Shown here in pieces: positions 7,000 to 14,013 of a DNA stretch of 35,509 nucleotides. The notes beneath the pieces were generated by a model. It was not told where the DNA came from. It did not search any database and saw nothing but the letters and a program-made list of their open reading frames with translations. The DNA is taken from contig JBIOUF010000158.1 of assembly GCA_044866695.1 (NCBI GenBank), positions 1-35,509 on the forward strand, written 5' to 3'. Origin of the DNA: JBIOUF01 sp044866695 (GTDB lineage Bacteria > Actinomycetota > Actinomycetes > Propionibacteriales > Nocardioidaceae). Position 1 is the stretch's first letter. The number at the start of each line of letters is the position of its first letter. Both the position numbers and the translations under genes were made by a program.

Positions 7000-7610
7000 G
7001 ACCCGACGGTACGACGCCGCAGCGCCGGCGGCAGGCGAGCGGGGTCCCCGTCGGCGAACCGCGCCGGCGCGGTCTCCGCCGCGGCGAGCAGCCCGACCTG
7101 GTCCCGGCACCAGGGCGAGACGTCCCGGCTCCTGGCCAGCACGTCGTCGCGGAACCCTGCCCACGGCACCCAGGCGGTCGCAGCCACCTCCGCCGGGTCG
7201 GGTCGCGGCGCGTCGTCCGCGACCGCGACGAGGACCGGGCACATCTCGTTCTCCTGCATGCCGTCGGTCATCGTGGCGGCGTACCGGAAACCGGGAAGCA
7301 CCAGCCGCAGCTCGGTCAGGCCGAGGCCGAGCTCGTCGGCCGCCCGGCGTCGCACGGCGGCGCGGAGGTCCTCCCCCGGCGCCGGGTGGCCGCACACCGA
7401 GTTGGTCCACACCCCCGGCCAGGTGGGCTTGTGCCAGGCCCGCTGGGTCAGCAGGAGCGACCCCGCCCGGTCGAACACGTAGCACGAGAACGCCAGGTGC
7501 AAAGGAGTCTCGCGATGGTGCACCGTGGCCTTCGGCGTGGTGCCGACCGCGTGCCCGTCCTCGTCGAGGAGCACCACCAGCTCGTCCGGCTCACCCTGGG
7601 TCGCGGTCAT
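6996..7610 (-). CDS. idi: Isopentenyl-diphosphate delta-isomerase, type I
   Basis: A 204-aa Nudix-fold IPP isomerase converting IPP to DMAPP. Metal-binding histidines lie around His31-His32 and His38 (ATVHHRETPLHLAFSCY). The catalytic Cys73 sits in NSVCGHP and the catalytic Glu pair in MQENEM (Glu120, Glu122). The ATG at 7610 overlaps the upstream flavoprotein stop (ATGA), and its stop overlaps the next gene. Its place in a prenyltransferase operon suggests it supplies the allylic starter for the prenyl donor. Confidence 0.97.
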   Translation of the reverse strand: MTATQGEPDELVVLLDEDGHAVGTTPKATVHHRETPLHLAFSCYVFDRAGSLLLTQRAWHKPTWPGVWTNSVCGHPAPGEDLRAAVRRRAADELGLGLTELRLVLPGFRYAATMTDGMQENEMCPVLVAVADDAPRPDPAEVAATAWVPWAGFRDDVLARSRDVSPWCRDQVGLLAAAETAPARFADGDPARLPPALRRRTVGS

Positions 7611-8629
7611 GCCGGCCTGGCCAGGGCGTCGACTGCGGCGGCGAAGACGCCGGGGAGCCGCTCGGCGGCGGGCACCAGACCGTGCCGGAGCGGCCGCAGC
7701 CGGGTGGCGCCGAGCAGCGCGCCGGTGAGCAGCCGGTACCGGCGGGTGACCCGGTGCCAGTCGCGCTCGTACCGCGCCGGGTCCGCCGCCGCCAGCGCGG
7801 TCACCGCGGCCCGGGCCTGGGCCACCGCCAGGGAGACCCCTTCCCCGGTCAGCGCGTCCAGGTAGCCGGCGGCGTCGCCGACCAGGAGCACCCGTCCGGC
7901 CACCCGGCGCCGGGCCCGCTGCCGCAGCGGTCCCGCTCCGAGCACCGGTCCCGCGGCCGCTCCCCCGAGGCGGCGCTCGAGGGCGGGAAACCCGGCGAGG
8001 TGGTCGTCGAACCCTCGGCGCGTCGACGACAGCAGGGCGACGCCGACCAGGCCGGGAGCGACGGGCGTCACGTAGGCCTCGGCGCAGTCTGCCCAGTGCA
8101 CCTCCACGTGACCGGTCCACGGGGGCACCGCGAAGTGCCTGCGCAGCCCGTAGCGACGCCTGGATGCCGACGGGCGGTCCAGCCCGAGGGTGCGGCGCAG
8201 CGGCGAGTGCAACCCGTCGGCGGCGACCAGGTACCGGCTGCGCGCGCCGTCCACGGTCACGCCGGTAGGGTCCTGCCGCACCTCGCCGGCCCGGCGGTGC
8301 TCCACGGGGATCCCCGCGGCGCTCACCGCCTCGCGCAGGGCGGCGTGGAGGGCGGTACGGCGCACGCCGCGACCCGGGCCGGCCCGGAAGGGCGCGGTCA
8401 CCGCCGACCTGCCGGCGACGTACCGGATCCCGTCCAGCGGCAGGCCCGTCGGGTCCACGCCCAGCGATCCGAGTGCCGTCAGCGTGCCGGGCATCAGGCC
8501 CTCCCCGCAGGCCTTGTCGATGGTGCCCGGCCGCGGCTCCCAGACCACGACGTCGAGCCCGGCGCGGGCAGCGAACAGCGCGGTCGCGAGCCCCGCCGGG
8601 CCTCCCCCGGCGACCAGCACGTCGGTCAC
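7607..8629 (-). CDS. FAD-dependent oxidoreductase (AgqC/SrsC-like or GGR-family)
   Basis: A 340-aa flavoprotein. It has the N-terminal dinucleotide motif GGGPAG (residues 8-13), a CGEG motif at Cys41, VAADGLHS and the second FAD motif GDAAGYLDALTGEG (251-264). This outline fits the GGR/PHBH flavoprotein superfamily. The Y-x-W-x-F substrate motif of true geranylgeranyl reductases is replaced by YVTPVAPG. In agq/srs-type clusters the equivalent enzyme hydroxylates the resorcinol ring to a quinol, which I favour. GTGA and ATGA overlaps tie it to its neighbours. Confidence 0.88.
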   Translation of the reverse strand: MTDVLVAGGGPAGLATALFAARAGLDVVVWEPRPGTIDKACGEGLMPGTLTALGSLGVDPTGLPLDGIRYVAGRSAVTAPFRAGPGRGVRRTALHAALREAVSAAGIPVEHRRAGEVRQDPTGVTVDGARSRYLVAADGLHSPLRRTLGLDRPSASRRRYGLRRHFAVPPWTGHVEVHWADCAEAYVTPVAPGLVGVALLSSTRRGFDDHLAGFPALERRLGGAAAGPVLGAGPLRQRARRRVAGRVLLVGDAAGYLDALTGEGVSLAVAQARAAVTALAAADPARYERDWHRVTRRYRLLTGALLGATRLRPLRHGLVPAAERLPGVFAAAVDALARPA

Positions 8630-9168
8630 GGAGCCGCTCCTGCCGTCGCCGGGACCGCGTCGCGCAGGGCGGCACTCTCCACGCGAAGGCGCACCCGAAG
8701 CAGCACCGCGTTGCAGACGGTGAAGACGGCAGCGGTGAGCCACGCCGAGTGCACCAGGGGCAGGGCGAAGCCCTCCACGACCACGGCGACATAGTTTGGA
8801 TGTGACAAGTACCGGTAGGGCCCCGTTTTCACCAGTGGCAGGCCCGGTACGACGACCACCCGGGTGTTCCACCGGCGGCCCAGCGTGGCGATGCACCACC
8901 ACCGCAAGGCCTGAGAGGCCAGGACGAGCGCCAGCATCGACCAGCCCAGCGCCGGCACGAACGGCGGGCGGAGCAGCCACACCTCGAGCAGCGCCCCCAC
9001 GAGCAGGCCAGTGTGCAGCACCACCATCACCGGGTAGTGCCGCTGCCCGGTCTCCCCACCTCCGCGCTCCCGGCTCCAGGCCAGGTTGCGCCGGGAGACC
9101 ACCAGCTCGGCGAGGCGCTCCAGCCCGACCGCGGCGACGAGGAGGGTGAACCAGAGCTCGCTGCTCAC
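8626..9168 (-). CDS. Isoprenylcysteine carboxyl methyltransferase-family O-methyltransferase
   Basis: A 180-aa integral membrane methyltransferase. Several hydrophobic helices precede the ICMT signature GPYRYLSHPNYVAVVVE (His123-Pro-Asn-Tyr, Glu132), which binds S-adenosylmethionine. The GTG at 9168 has a strong AAGGAGG site. Small ICMT-like enzymes next to type III PKS genes methylate alkylresorcinol or quinol hydroxyls (SrsB, AgqB); that role is inferred here. The start lies 292 bp after the PKS stop, the only large gap in this operon, filled partly by hairpin repeats. Confidence 0.92.
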   Translation of the reverse strand: MSSELWFTLLVAAVGLERLAELVVSRRNLAWSRERGGGETGQRHYPVMVVLHTGLLVGALLEVWLLRPPFVPALGWSMLALVLASQALRWWCIATLGRRWNTRVVVVPGLPLVKTGPYRYLSHPNYVAVVVEGFALPLVHSAWLTAAVFTVCNAVLLRVRLRVESAALRDAVPATAGAAP

Positions 9169-9297
9169 GTCGCCTCCTTCCGCGCCCCGCCGCCGGTCGA
9201 GGCGCCGGCCGGGACCGTCTCGACACCCGGTGAGCCGGGGCCCCGTCGACCGCCTGGTGGACGGCTCCGAGACGGGCCCGCTCCCAGCCCGGGCGGT

Positions 9298-9451
9298 GGT
9301 GGTTTCGAGACGCTCGCAAGCTCGCTCCTCAACCACCGGCGGGGGCCGGGGAGCGGTGGTTTCGAGACGCTCGCGGGCTCGCTCCTCAACCACCGGCGGG
9401 GGCCGGGGAGCGGTGGTTTCGAGACGCTCGCAGGCTCGCTCCTCAACCACC
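9298..9451. repeat. Three tandem REP-like hairpin elements inside the operon
   Basis: Three copies of a 40-nt imperfect palindrome lie at 9298-9337, 9355-9394 and 9412-9451, with a 57-bp period. Each starts GGTGGTTTCGAGACGCTCGC and ends CTCGCTCCTCAACCACC, so the arms GGTGGTT and AACCACC can pair. They fill the gap between the PKS stop and the methyltransferase start. They resemble dispersed hairpin elements I recall from Nocardioides-type genomes. They could fold in the operon mRNA as an attenuator or RNA-stability element. Confidence 0.9.
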
Positions 9452-9460
9452 GGCACGGGG

Positions 9461-10558
9461 TCATGCGGCCGCCTCCTGCGGCGCGCGCAGCAGCACCAGC
9501 TCGGAGCAGAAGCCCGGGCCCATGGCCAGCATCAGGCCGTAGGAGCCCGGGCGCGGCGGCCGGTCGCGCAGGGTGTCGGCGAGCACGTTGAGCACCGACG
9601 CCGACGACAGGTTGCCGACCCGGGCCAGGGAGTCCCAGGTCACCTGCAGGGCGGCGCGGTCCACTCCGAGGGCTTCCTGCAGCGCCTCGAGCACCTTGGG
9701 GCCGCCGGGGTGGGCGACGTACCACTCCACGTCGGTGGGCTTCAGCCCGTGGTCGGCGAGGAAGCCCCGGACGTCCTCGCCGACGTAGGTCTCCACCAGG
9801 ACGGGGACGTTGGCGTCCAGCACGATCTTCAGCCCCCCGGCGCCGACGTCCCACCCCATCGTCCGCTCGGAGTCCGGGTAGAGCCGGCTCCTGCTGGCCA
9901 GCACGTCCGGCCGCGCGGTGCGGGAGTCCAGGTGCAGGTCGCGCGCGCGGTCGGCGCCCACGGCCACGACGGCGGCGGCGCCGTCGCCGAAGAGACCGCT
10001 GGCCACCAGGTTGGGCACCGAGCCGTCGCTGCGCTGCAGGGTCAGGGAGCACAGCTCCACCGCCATGAGCACGGCGACCTGGTCGGGGTGGCCGACGAGG
10101 TAGTCGTGCAGCCGGGCGAGCCCCGCCGCGCCGGCGACACAGCCGAGGCCGACGAGCGGCACGCGGACCACGTCGGGCCGCAGCCCGATCGTCGAAGCCA
10201 CCCGGGCGTCCAGGGACGGCACGGCCAGGCCGGTCACGGTCGCGGACACGATCAGGTCCACGTCGGCCGGGGTCAGCCCGACCGCCTTCAGCGCGTCGGT
10301 GACCGCGCGGCCACCGAGCTCCACGGCGACCTCGATGAAGGCGTCGTTGGACTCGCCGAAGTCGCGCAGTGTGCCGTAGCGCTCGAGCGGGAGCGCGAGG
10401 TGCCGCGTGGTGACACCGGCGTTGCGGTGCAGCCGGCGGACGACGTCGGGGCTGACCGAGCCGGGCAGCACGGTCGCGGTGAACGCCTCGGTGATCTGGT
10501 CCTGGGAGTAGCGGTGCTCGGGCAGGGCCCCGCAGACGCTGACGACTCGCATGGTCAT
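9461..10558 (-). CDS. Type III polyketide synthase (alkylresorcinol/chalcone synthase family)
   Basis: A 365-aa chalcone-synthase-fold enzyme. The Cys-His-Asn triad is complete: Cys140 (VGLGCVAG), His283 (VAHPGGPK) and Asn316 (ARVGNLSSAS), and a Gly-rich loop (MAMGPGF) is near the C-terminus. It would condense an acyl starter with malonyl-CoA into a resorcinol- or pyrone-type product. UbiA and ICMT-like neighbours favour an alkylresorcinol route (AgqA/SrsA type). The ATG at 10558 overlaps the upstream GGR-like stop by 4 bp; a second in-frame ATG is at 10552. Confidence 0.96.
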   Translation of the reverse strand: MTMRVVSVCGALPEHRYSQDQITEAFTATVLPGSVSPDVVRRLHRNAGVTTRHLALPLERYGTLRDFGESNDAFIEVAVELGGRAVTDALKAVGLTPADVDLIVSATVTGLAVPSLDARVASTIGLRPDVVRVPLVGLGCVAGAAGLARLHDYLVGHPDQVAVLMAVELCSLTLQRSDGSVPNLVASGLFGDGAAAVVAVGADRARDLHLDSRTARPDVLASRSRLYPDSERTMGWDVGAGGLKIVLDANVPVLVETYVGEDVRGFLADHGLKPTDVEWYVAHPGGPKVLEALQEALGVDRAALQVTWDSLARVGNLSSASVLNVLADTLRDRPPRPGSYGLMLAMGPGFCSELVLLRAPQEAAA

Positions 10559-11727
10559 GGGTGGGGGGCCTCTTCCGGGGTGCGACGGACCAGTCCGCGG
10601 ACGATGCCACGGGCCAGGGCGGGGGTGATCGGACCGCTGGCGAGACCGAGCTCGACCAGGTCCGAGAAGACGTGCCGGTCCGCGGCCGCGGCGGCCAGTC
10701 CGGCTTCGAGGACGTCCGGGCAGCCGGACAGCCGTGCGGCCACGGCGACGTGGCGCAGGTGTCGCGTGAGCGCGGGGCGGGCCAGCCGGCGGTACCGGGC
10801 CGCCGCGCTGCGAGGGTCGCCGGCCGAGACGGCCTCCGCGGCGGCCCGCCCGGCCGCGATCCCGGTCGCCACCGCGTGGTGGATGCCCTCGCCGGTCAAC
10901 GGGTTGACCAGCCCTGCGGAGTCGCCGGCAAGCAGCACCGGCCCGCGGCCGGCCGTCCACCGCCACGACGACAGCGGCAGGCGATGACCGCGCCACCGCG
11001 TCGCGCCGAGCGCGCACCCGGGCAGCAGCCGGTCCAGCTCGTCGAGCATCGCCCGGCGGGTGGGCTTCGCGTGACCGGGCCGCAGTCCCTCGCCGTACCC
11101 GATGTTGGCCAGCCCGTCGCCACGGTCGAAGGACCAGGCGTACGACGGCTGGCGGCCGTCGCCGAACACGATGGTCTGCGTGCCGTGGGTGCCGGGCATG
11201 ACGGGGGCGTACCCGCGCACGGCCACGGCCACCGGTCCCCGGCCCGACCTCAGCGACCGGCGCACCACGGAACCGGCCCCGTCCGCCCCGACGAGCACCC
11301 GCGCCCGCAGCCGACCGTCCACGACGACCGGGTCGGTGCCGGGCTCGACCGAGCGCACGCGGTGCCGCAGCAGCGTCGCGCCGGCAGCGCGGGCGGCGCC
11401 GACCAGCCGCGCGTCGAGGACGGTTCTCGGCACCACCCAGGCGTCCCGGGCCAGCGAACGGTCCACCACGACGTCCCCGCGCCGGAGCACGAGCCGCCGG
11501 ACCGGGCGTCGGTCGGCCAGCAGACCGGAGACCCCGACCTGTGCCAGCAGGTCCAGCACGTGTGGCGCCACGCCGTCCCCGCAGGCCTTGTCCCGTGGGA
11601 AGTCCGCCCGGTCCAGCAGCGCCACGCGCAGGCTGCGGTCGGCGTGCAGCGCGCCCAGCGCCGCCGCCGCTCCGGCGGGTCCGGCGCCGACGACCGCGAG
11701 GTCCCAGGCGCCGGGCTCGCCGCCCAC
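10555..11727 (-). CDS. Geranylgeranyl-reductase-family flavoprotein
   Basis: A 390-aa FAD protein. It shows GAGPAGAAAA (residues 14-23), the GGR-type Cys motif KACGDG (Cys49), the substrate-site motif from Tyr196 to Gly212 (YAWSF, then a GxG end) and GDSAGLVNPLTGEG (268-281). The family reduces isolated double bonds in isoprenoid chains using FADH2. In this operon it is a good candidate to saturate one double bond of a prenyl tail. The GTG at 11727 follows the ubiA stop with one intervening base. Confidence 0.93.
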   Translation of the reverse strand: MGGEPGAWDLAVVGAGPAGAAAALGALHADRSLRVALLDRADFPRDKACGDGVAPHVLDLLAQVGVSGLLADRRPVRRLVLRRGDVVVDRSLARDAWVVPRTVLDARLVGAARAAGATLLRHRVRSVEPGTDPVVVDGRLRARVLVGADGAGSVVRRSLRSGRGPVAVAVRGYAPVMPGTHGTQTIVFGDGRQPSYAWSFDRGDGLANIGYGEGLRPGHAKPTRRAMLDELDRLLPGCALGATRWRGHRLPLSSWRWTAGRGPVLLAGDSAGLVNPLTGEGIHHAVATGIAAGRAAAEAVSAGDPRSAAARYRRLARPALTRHLRHVAVAARLSGCPDVLEAGLAAAAADRHVFSDLVELGLASGPITPALARGIVRGLVRRTPEEAPHP

Positions 11728-11728
11728 G

Positions 11729-12556
11729 TCAGCCCACCGCCACGAGCAGCGCCACGTCGACCAGGGCGATCGCCACGGCGGCGTGGAACGGCGTCCTGCC
11801 GCGGCCGGCGAGCGCCACCACCGCCAGTGCCACGGAGACGGCCAGCGCCGCCCAGGCCCAGGCGGGCGCGGGGCCGGGCGGTCCGACGACGGCCGCGACG
11901 GAGGCGCCGACGAGCAACCCGGTCGCGACCAGCCTCGAGGAGCTCGCGCCCAACCGGTGCGGGAGGCCACGGACGCCGGTGGCGGTGTCCTCGGCGAGGT
12001 CGGGCAGGGCGTTGAGGACGTGCGCGGCGACGCCGAGCGACGCGGCCGCCAGCATCATCCACAGCGGTGCCCACGTCGGGGGGTCGCCGGCCAGGCCGAC
12101 CAGGGACGGCAGCGTGCCGAAGGCGACGGCGTACGGCGCCCACGACCACGGCGTCGCCTTCACTGCGAGGTTGTAGGCCTGCCCGCTGCCGACGTGGAGC
12201 ACCAGGTTCACCAGCCCGGCCCGCCACCCGAGCGCGAGCGACAGCACCAGGCACGCCGCGGACGCCACGACGAGCGACACCGTCACCGCCCGCCGCGAGA
12301 CCTCGCCGCGGGCCAGCGGCTTGTCCGCGCGGCCGACGCTGCGGTCCCGACCGGCGTCGAGCAGGTCGTTGGCCCAGCCGATCGTGAGCTGGCCGGTGAA
12401 CACCGCCGCGGTGACCAGGACCGAGGTGGCGGGGTCCAGCCCGGCGGACATGCCGAGCATCGCCGTGAGGGCGGTGACCGCCAGAGTCGGCCCGATGTGC
12501 GCGGCCCGGGCCACGGCCAGCGGCTCGCGCCTGGTCACCGCCGCGAGCCCCGCCAC
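11729..12556 (-). CDS. UbiA-family membrane prenyltransferase
   Basis: A 275-aa polytopic prenyltransferase. Both Mg2+-diphosphate motifs are visible: NDLLDAGRD (Asn63, Asp67, Asp71), followed by GRADKPLA, and NALPDLAED (Asn182, Asp186, Asp190). It would transfer a prenyl group to an aromatic or quinol acceptor in the membrane. It is the first gene of the operon; the GTG at 12556 has no in-frame alternative nearby. In the agq cluster the counterpart AgqD O-prenylates the quinol, which is the inferred role here. Confidence 0.93.
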   Translation of the reverse strand: MAGLAAVTRREPLAVARAAHIGPTLAVTALTAMLGMSAGLDPATSVLVTAAVFTGQLTIGWANDLLDAGRDRSVGRADKPLARGEVSRRAVTVSLVVASAACLVLSLALGWRAGLVNLVLHVGSGQAYNLAVKATPWSWAPYAVAFGTLPSLVGLAGDPPTWAPLWMMLAAASLGVAAHVLNALPDLAEDTATGVRGLPHRLGASSSRLVATGLLVGASVAAVVGPPGPAPAWAWAALAVSVALAVVALAGRGRTPFHAAVAIALVDVALLVAVG

Positions 12557-12657
12557 GCCATGACCATATGCGGGGACGCCAAGGGCCTGTTACGCAAGTG
12601 CCCGCGTCGTGAGCGGCGGCAGACGCGGTGGCTCGCAAGCGCAGGCACCGGTGACGG

Positions 12658-13098
12658 TCACGGCGTCGCGGGACCCCCACCGGTCACCCGGACGGTCACC
12701 GTCGAGCCCACCTCGACGGTGCGGCTGACTGTGCAGAGGTACTCGTTCGACCGCTGGACCGCCCGCGGCAGGGACTCCCGGGCCCGGTCCCCGGCCTCCC
12801 CCGGCGGGAACTCGACGTCGAAGGTCACCACGATGTCGGTGAGCCGGTTGCCGTGCTCGTCGCGGATCTTGTCGCCCTCGGACCGCACCTCCATCCGGGT
12901 CGCCTCCGCCCGCTTCGCGGTGATGTAGTCCACGTCCATCGCGGTGCAGGCCGCGATGGCGGTCAGGAGCAGGTCGACCGGGGAGAACGCCTCGTCGTCC
13001 CCCTCGCCCACCTCGAGGGTGCCGCCCCGGACGTTGGTCGCTCGCAGCCGCGCCTTGCGCAGCCGGGTCAGCTCGACGGACCTGCCGTTGTCGCCCAT
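12658..13098 (-). CDS. OsmC-family protein
   Basis: A 146-aa OsmC/Ohr-fold protein. It contains SPVDLLLTAIAACTAMDVDYI with the family Cys near residue 50, and VVTFDVEFPPGE followed by the C-terminal domain. A second conserved Cys lies in SNEYLCTVSRTVEV. OsmC-family proteins are thiol peroxidases for organic hydroperoxides or of undefined function. The ATG at 13098 lies 6 nt after a minus-strand TAGGCT, so it is probably leaderless. It is divergent from fdhD across 22 bp. Confidence 0.92.
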   Translation of the reverse strand: MGDNGRSVELTRLRKARLRATNVRGGTLEVGEGDDEAFSPVDLLLTAIAACTAMDVDYITAKRAEATRMEVRSEGDKIRDEHGNRLTDIVVTFDVEFPPGEAGDRARESLPRAVQRSNEYLCTVSRTVEVGSTVTVRVTGGGPATP

Positions 13099-13102
13099 CC
13101 GG

Positions 13103-13116
13103 GCAGCCTAGGCTGC
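13103..13116. promoter_or_regulatory. Palindromic bidirectional promoter between osmC and fdhD
   Basis: The perfect palindrome GCAGCCTAGGCTGC occupies the 22-bp divergent gap. It reads TAGGCT on each strand (plus 13109-13114, minus 13110-13105), sharing the central TA. On each side exactly 6 nt separate the hexamer from the start codon (ATG at 13098, GTG at 13121). This fits two overlapping -10 elements driving leaderless transcripts both ways. Confidence 0.7.
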
Positions 13117-13120
13117 ACAC

Positions 13121-13975
13121 GTGGAGCGTGCGCGCAGGCCCGGCCCGAGCGGGCGGGTCCGCGTCGTCGAGTACGCCGACGGCGAGGTCCGGGTCCGCGA
13201 GGACCGGCTGGTCACCGAGGAGCCGCTCGAGGTGCGGCTGGCGTGGCCCGGCGCGCCGCCCCGAAGGGTCGGGGTCACGATGCGCACCCCGGGTCACGAC
13301 TTCGAGCTGGCCACGGGGCTGCTGTACGCCGAGGGCGTGCTGCAGGACGGGGACGTCGCCACCGTGGCCTACTGCACCGACCACGCTCTGGAGCCCGAGC
13401 AGGAGCTGAACGTCGTCACCGTCACCCTGCGCGGACCGCCCCGCCGCGTGCCGTCCGCGCGAGGAGACACCGGCCTCGCCGCCGCCTCGGCCTGTGGCGT
13501 CTGCGGCACGCAGAGCATCTCCGAGGTCGTCGCGCTCGGCGGCGTACGACGCGCCGTGCCGGAGCCCCCGACGGTGCCCGCCGCCGTCCTGCGCGGCCTG
13601 CCCGACCGGCTCCGCCCCACCCAGCGGCTGTTCGCCGCCACCGGCGGCCTGCATGCGGCCGGGCTGTTCGACGCCGCGGGCGGGCCGCTGGTCGTCCGTG
13701 AGGACGTGGGCCGGCACAACGCCGTCGACAAGGCCGTCGGAGCCCGGCTGCTCGAGGGGACGCCCACGGCCGCGGCGGTGCTGCTGGTCAGCGGGCGGGC
13801 CGGCTTCGAGATCGCGCAGAAGGCGGTGGCGGCCGGCGTCGGCGTCCTGGCGGCCATCGGCGCGCCCTCGTCCCTGGCGGTCCGGCTGGCCGACGACGCC
13901 GGTCTGTGCACGGTCGGCTTCCTGTCCGCCCGGCGGTTCGTGGTGTACACAGCCCCGCACCGCGTCGGCGTGTGA
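13121..13975 (+). CDS. fdhD: FdhD, formate dehydrogenase sulfur carrier
   Basis: A 284-aa FdhD. The family delivers sulfur from a cysteine desulfurase to the bis-MGD molybdenum cofactor of formate dehydrogenase. The conserved CxxC is at Cys125-Cys128 (SACGVCG), close to E. coli Cys121/Cys124. HDFELATGLLYAEG and the EDVGRHNAVDKAVG signature are present. The GTG start directly follows the shared palindromic promoter. No formate dehydrogenase subunit is in this window, so its client lies elsewhere. Confidence 0.96.
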   Translation: MERARRPGPSGRVRVVEYADGEVRVREDRLVTEEPLEVRLAWPGAPPRRVGVTMRTPGHDFELATGLLYAEGVLQDGDVATVAYCTDHALEPEQELNVVTVTLRGPPRRVPSARGDTGLAAASACGVCGTQSISEVVALGGVRRAVPEPPTVPAAVLRGLPDRLRPTQRLFAATGGLHAAGLFDAAGGPLVVREDVGRHNAVDKAVGARLLEGTPTAAAVLLVSGRAGFEIAQKAVAAGVGVLAAIGAPSSLAVRLADDAGLCTVGFLSARRFVVYTAPHRVGV

Positions 13976-14001
13976 GAGCCGGTTCTGTCGGGGCTCGGTC
14001 C

Positions 14002-14007
14002 TAGCGT
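14002..14007 (+). promoter_or_regulatory. -10 element of sbcD (leaderless)
   Basis: TAGCGT lies 6 nt upstream of the sbcD GTG, the same hexamer and spacing as at vapB. No ribosome site is apparent. A -35 is not clear. Confidence 0.5.
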
Positions 14008-14013
14008 GCCGGT

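Noticed and set aside
9165..10610. A minus-strand frame across the hairpin elements with repeated WLRSEPASVSKPP
   Set aside because: The repeat is DNA palindrome read through by chance, and the frame overlaps the PKS antiphase.
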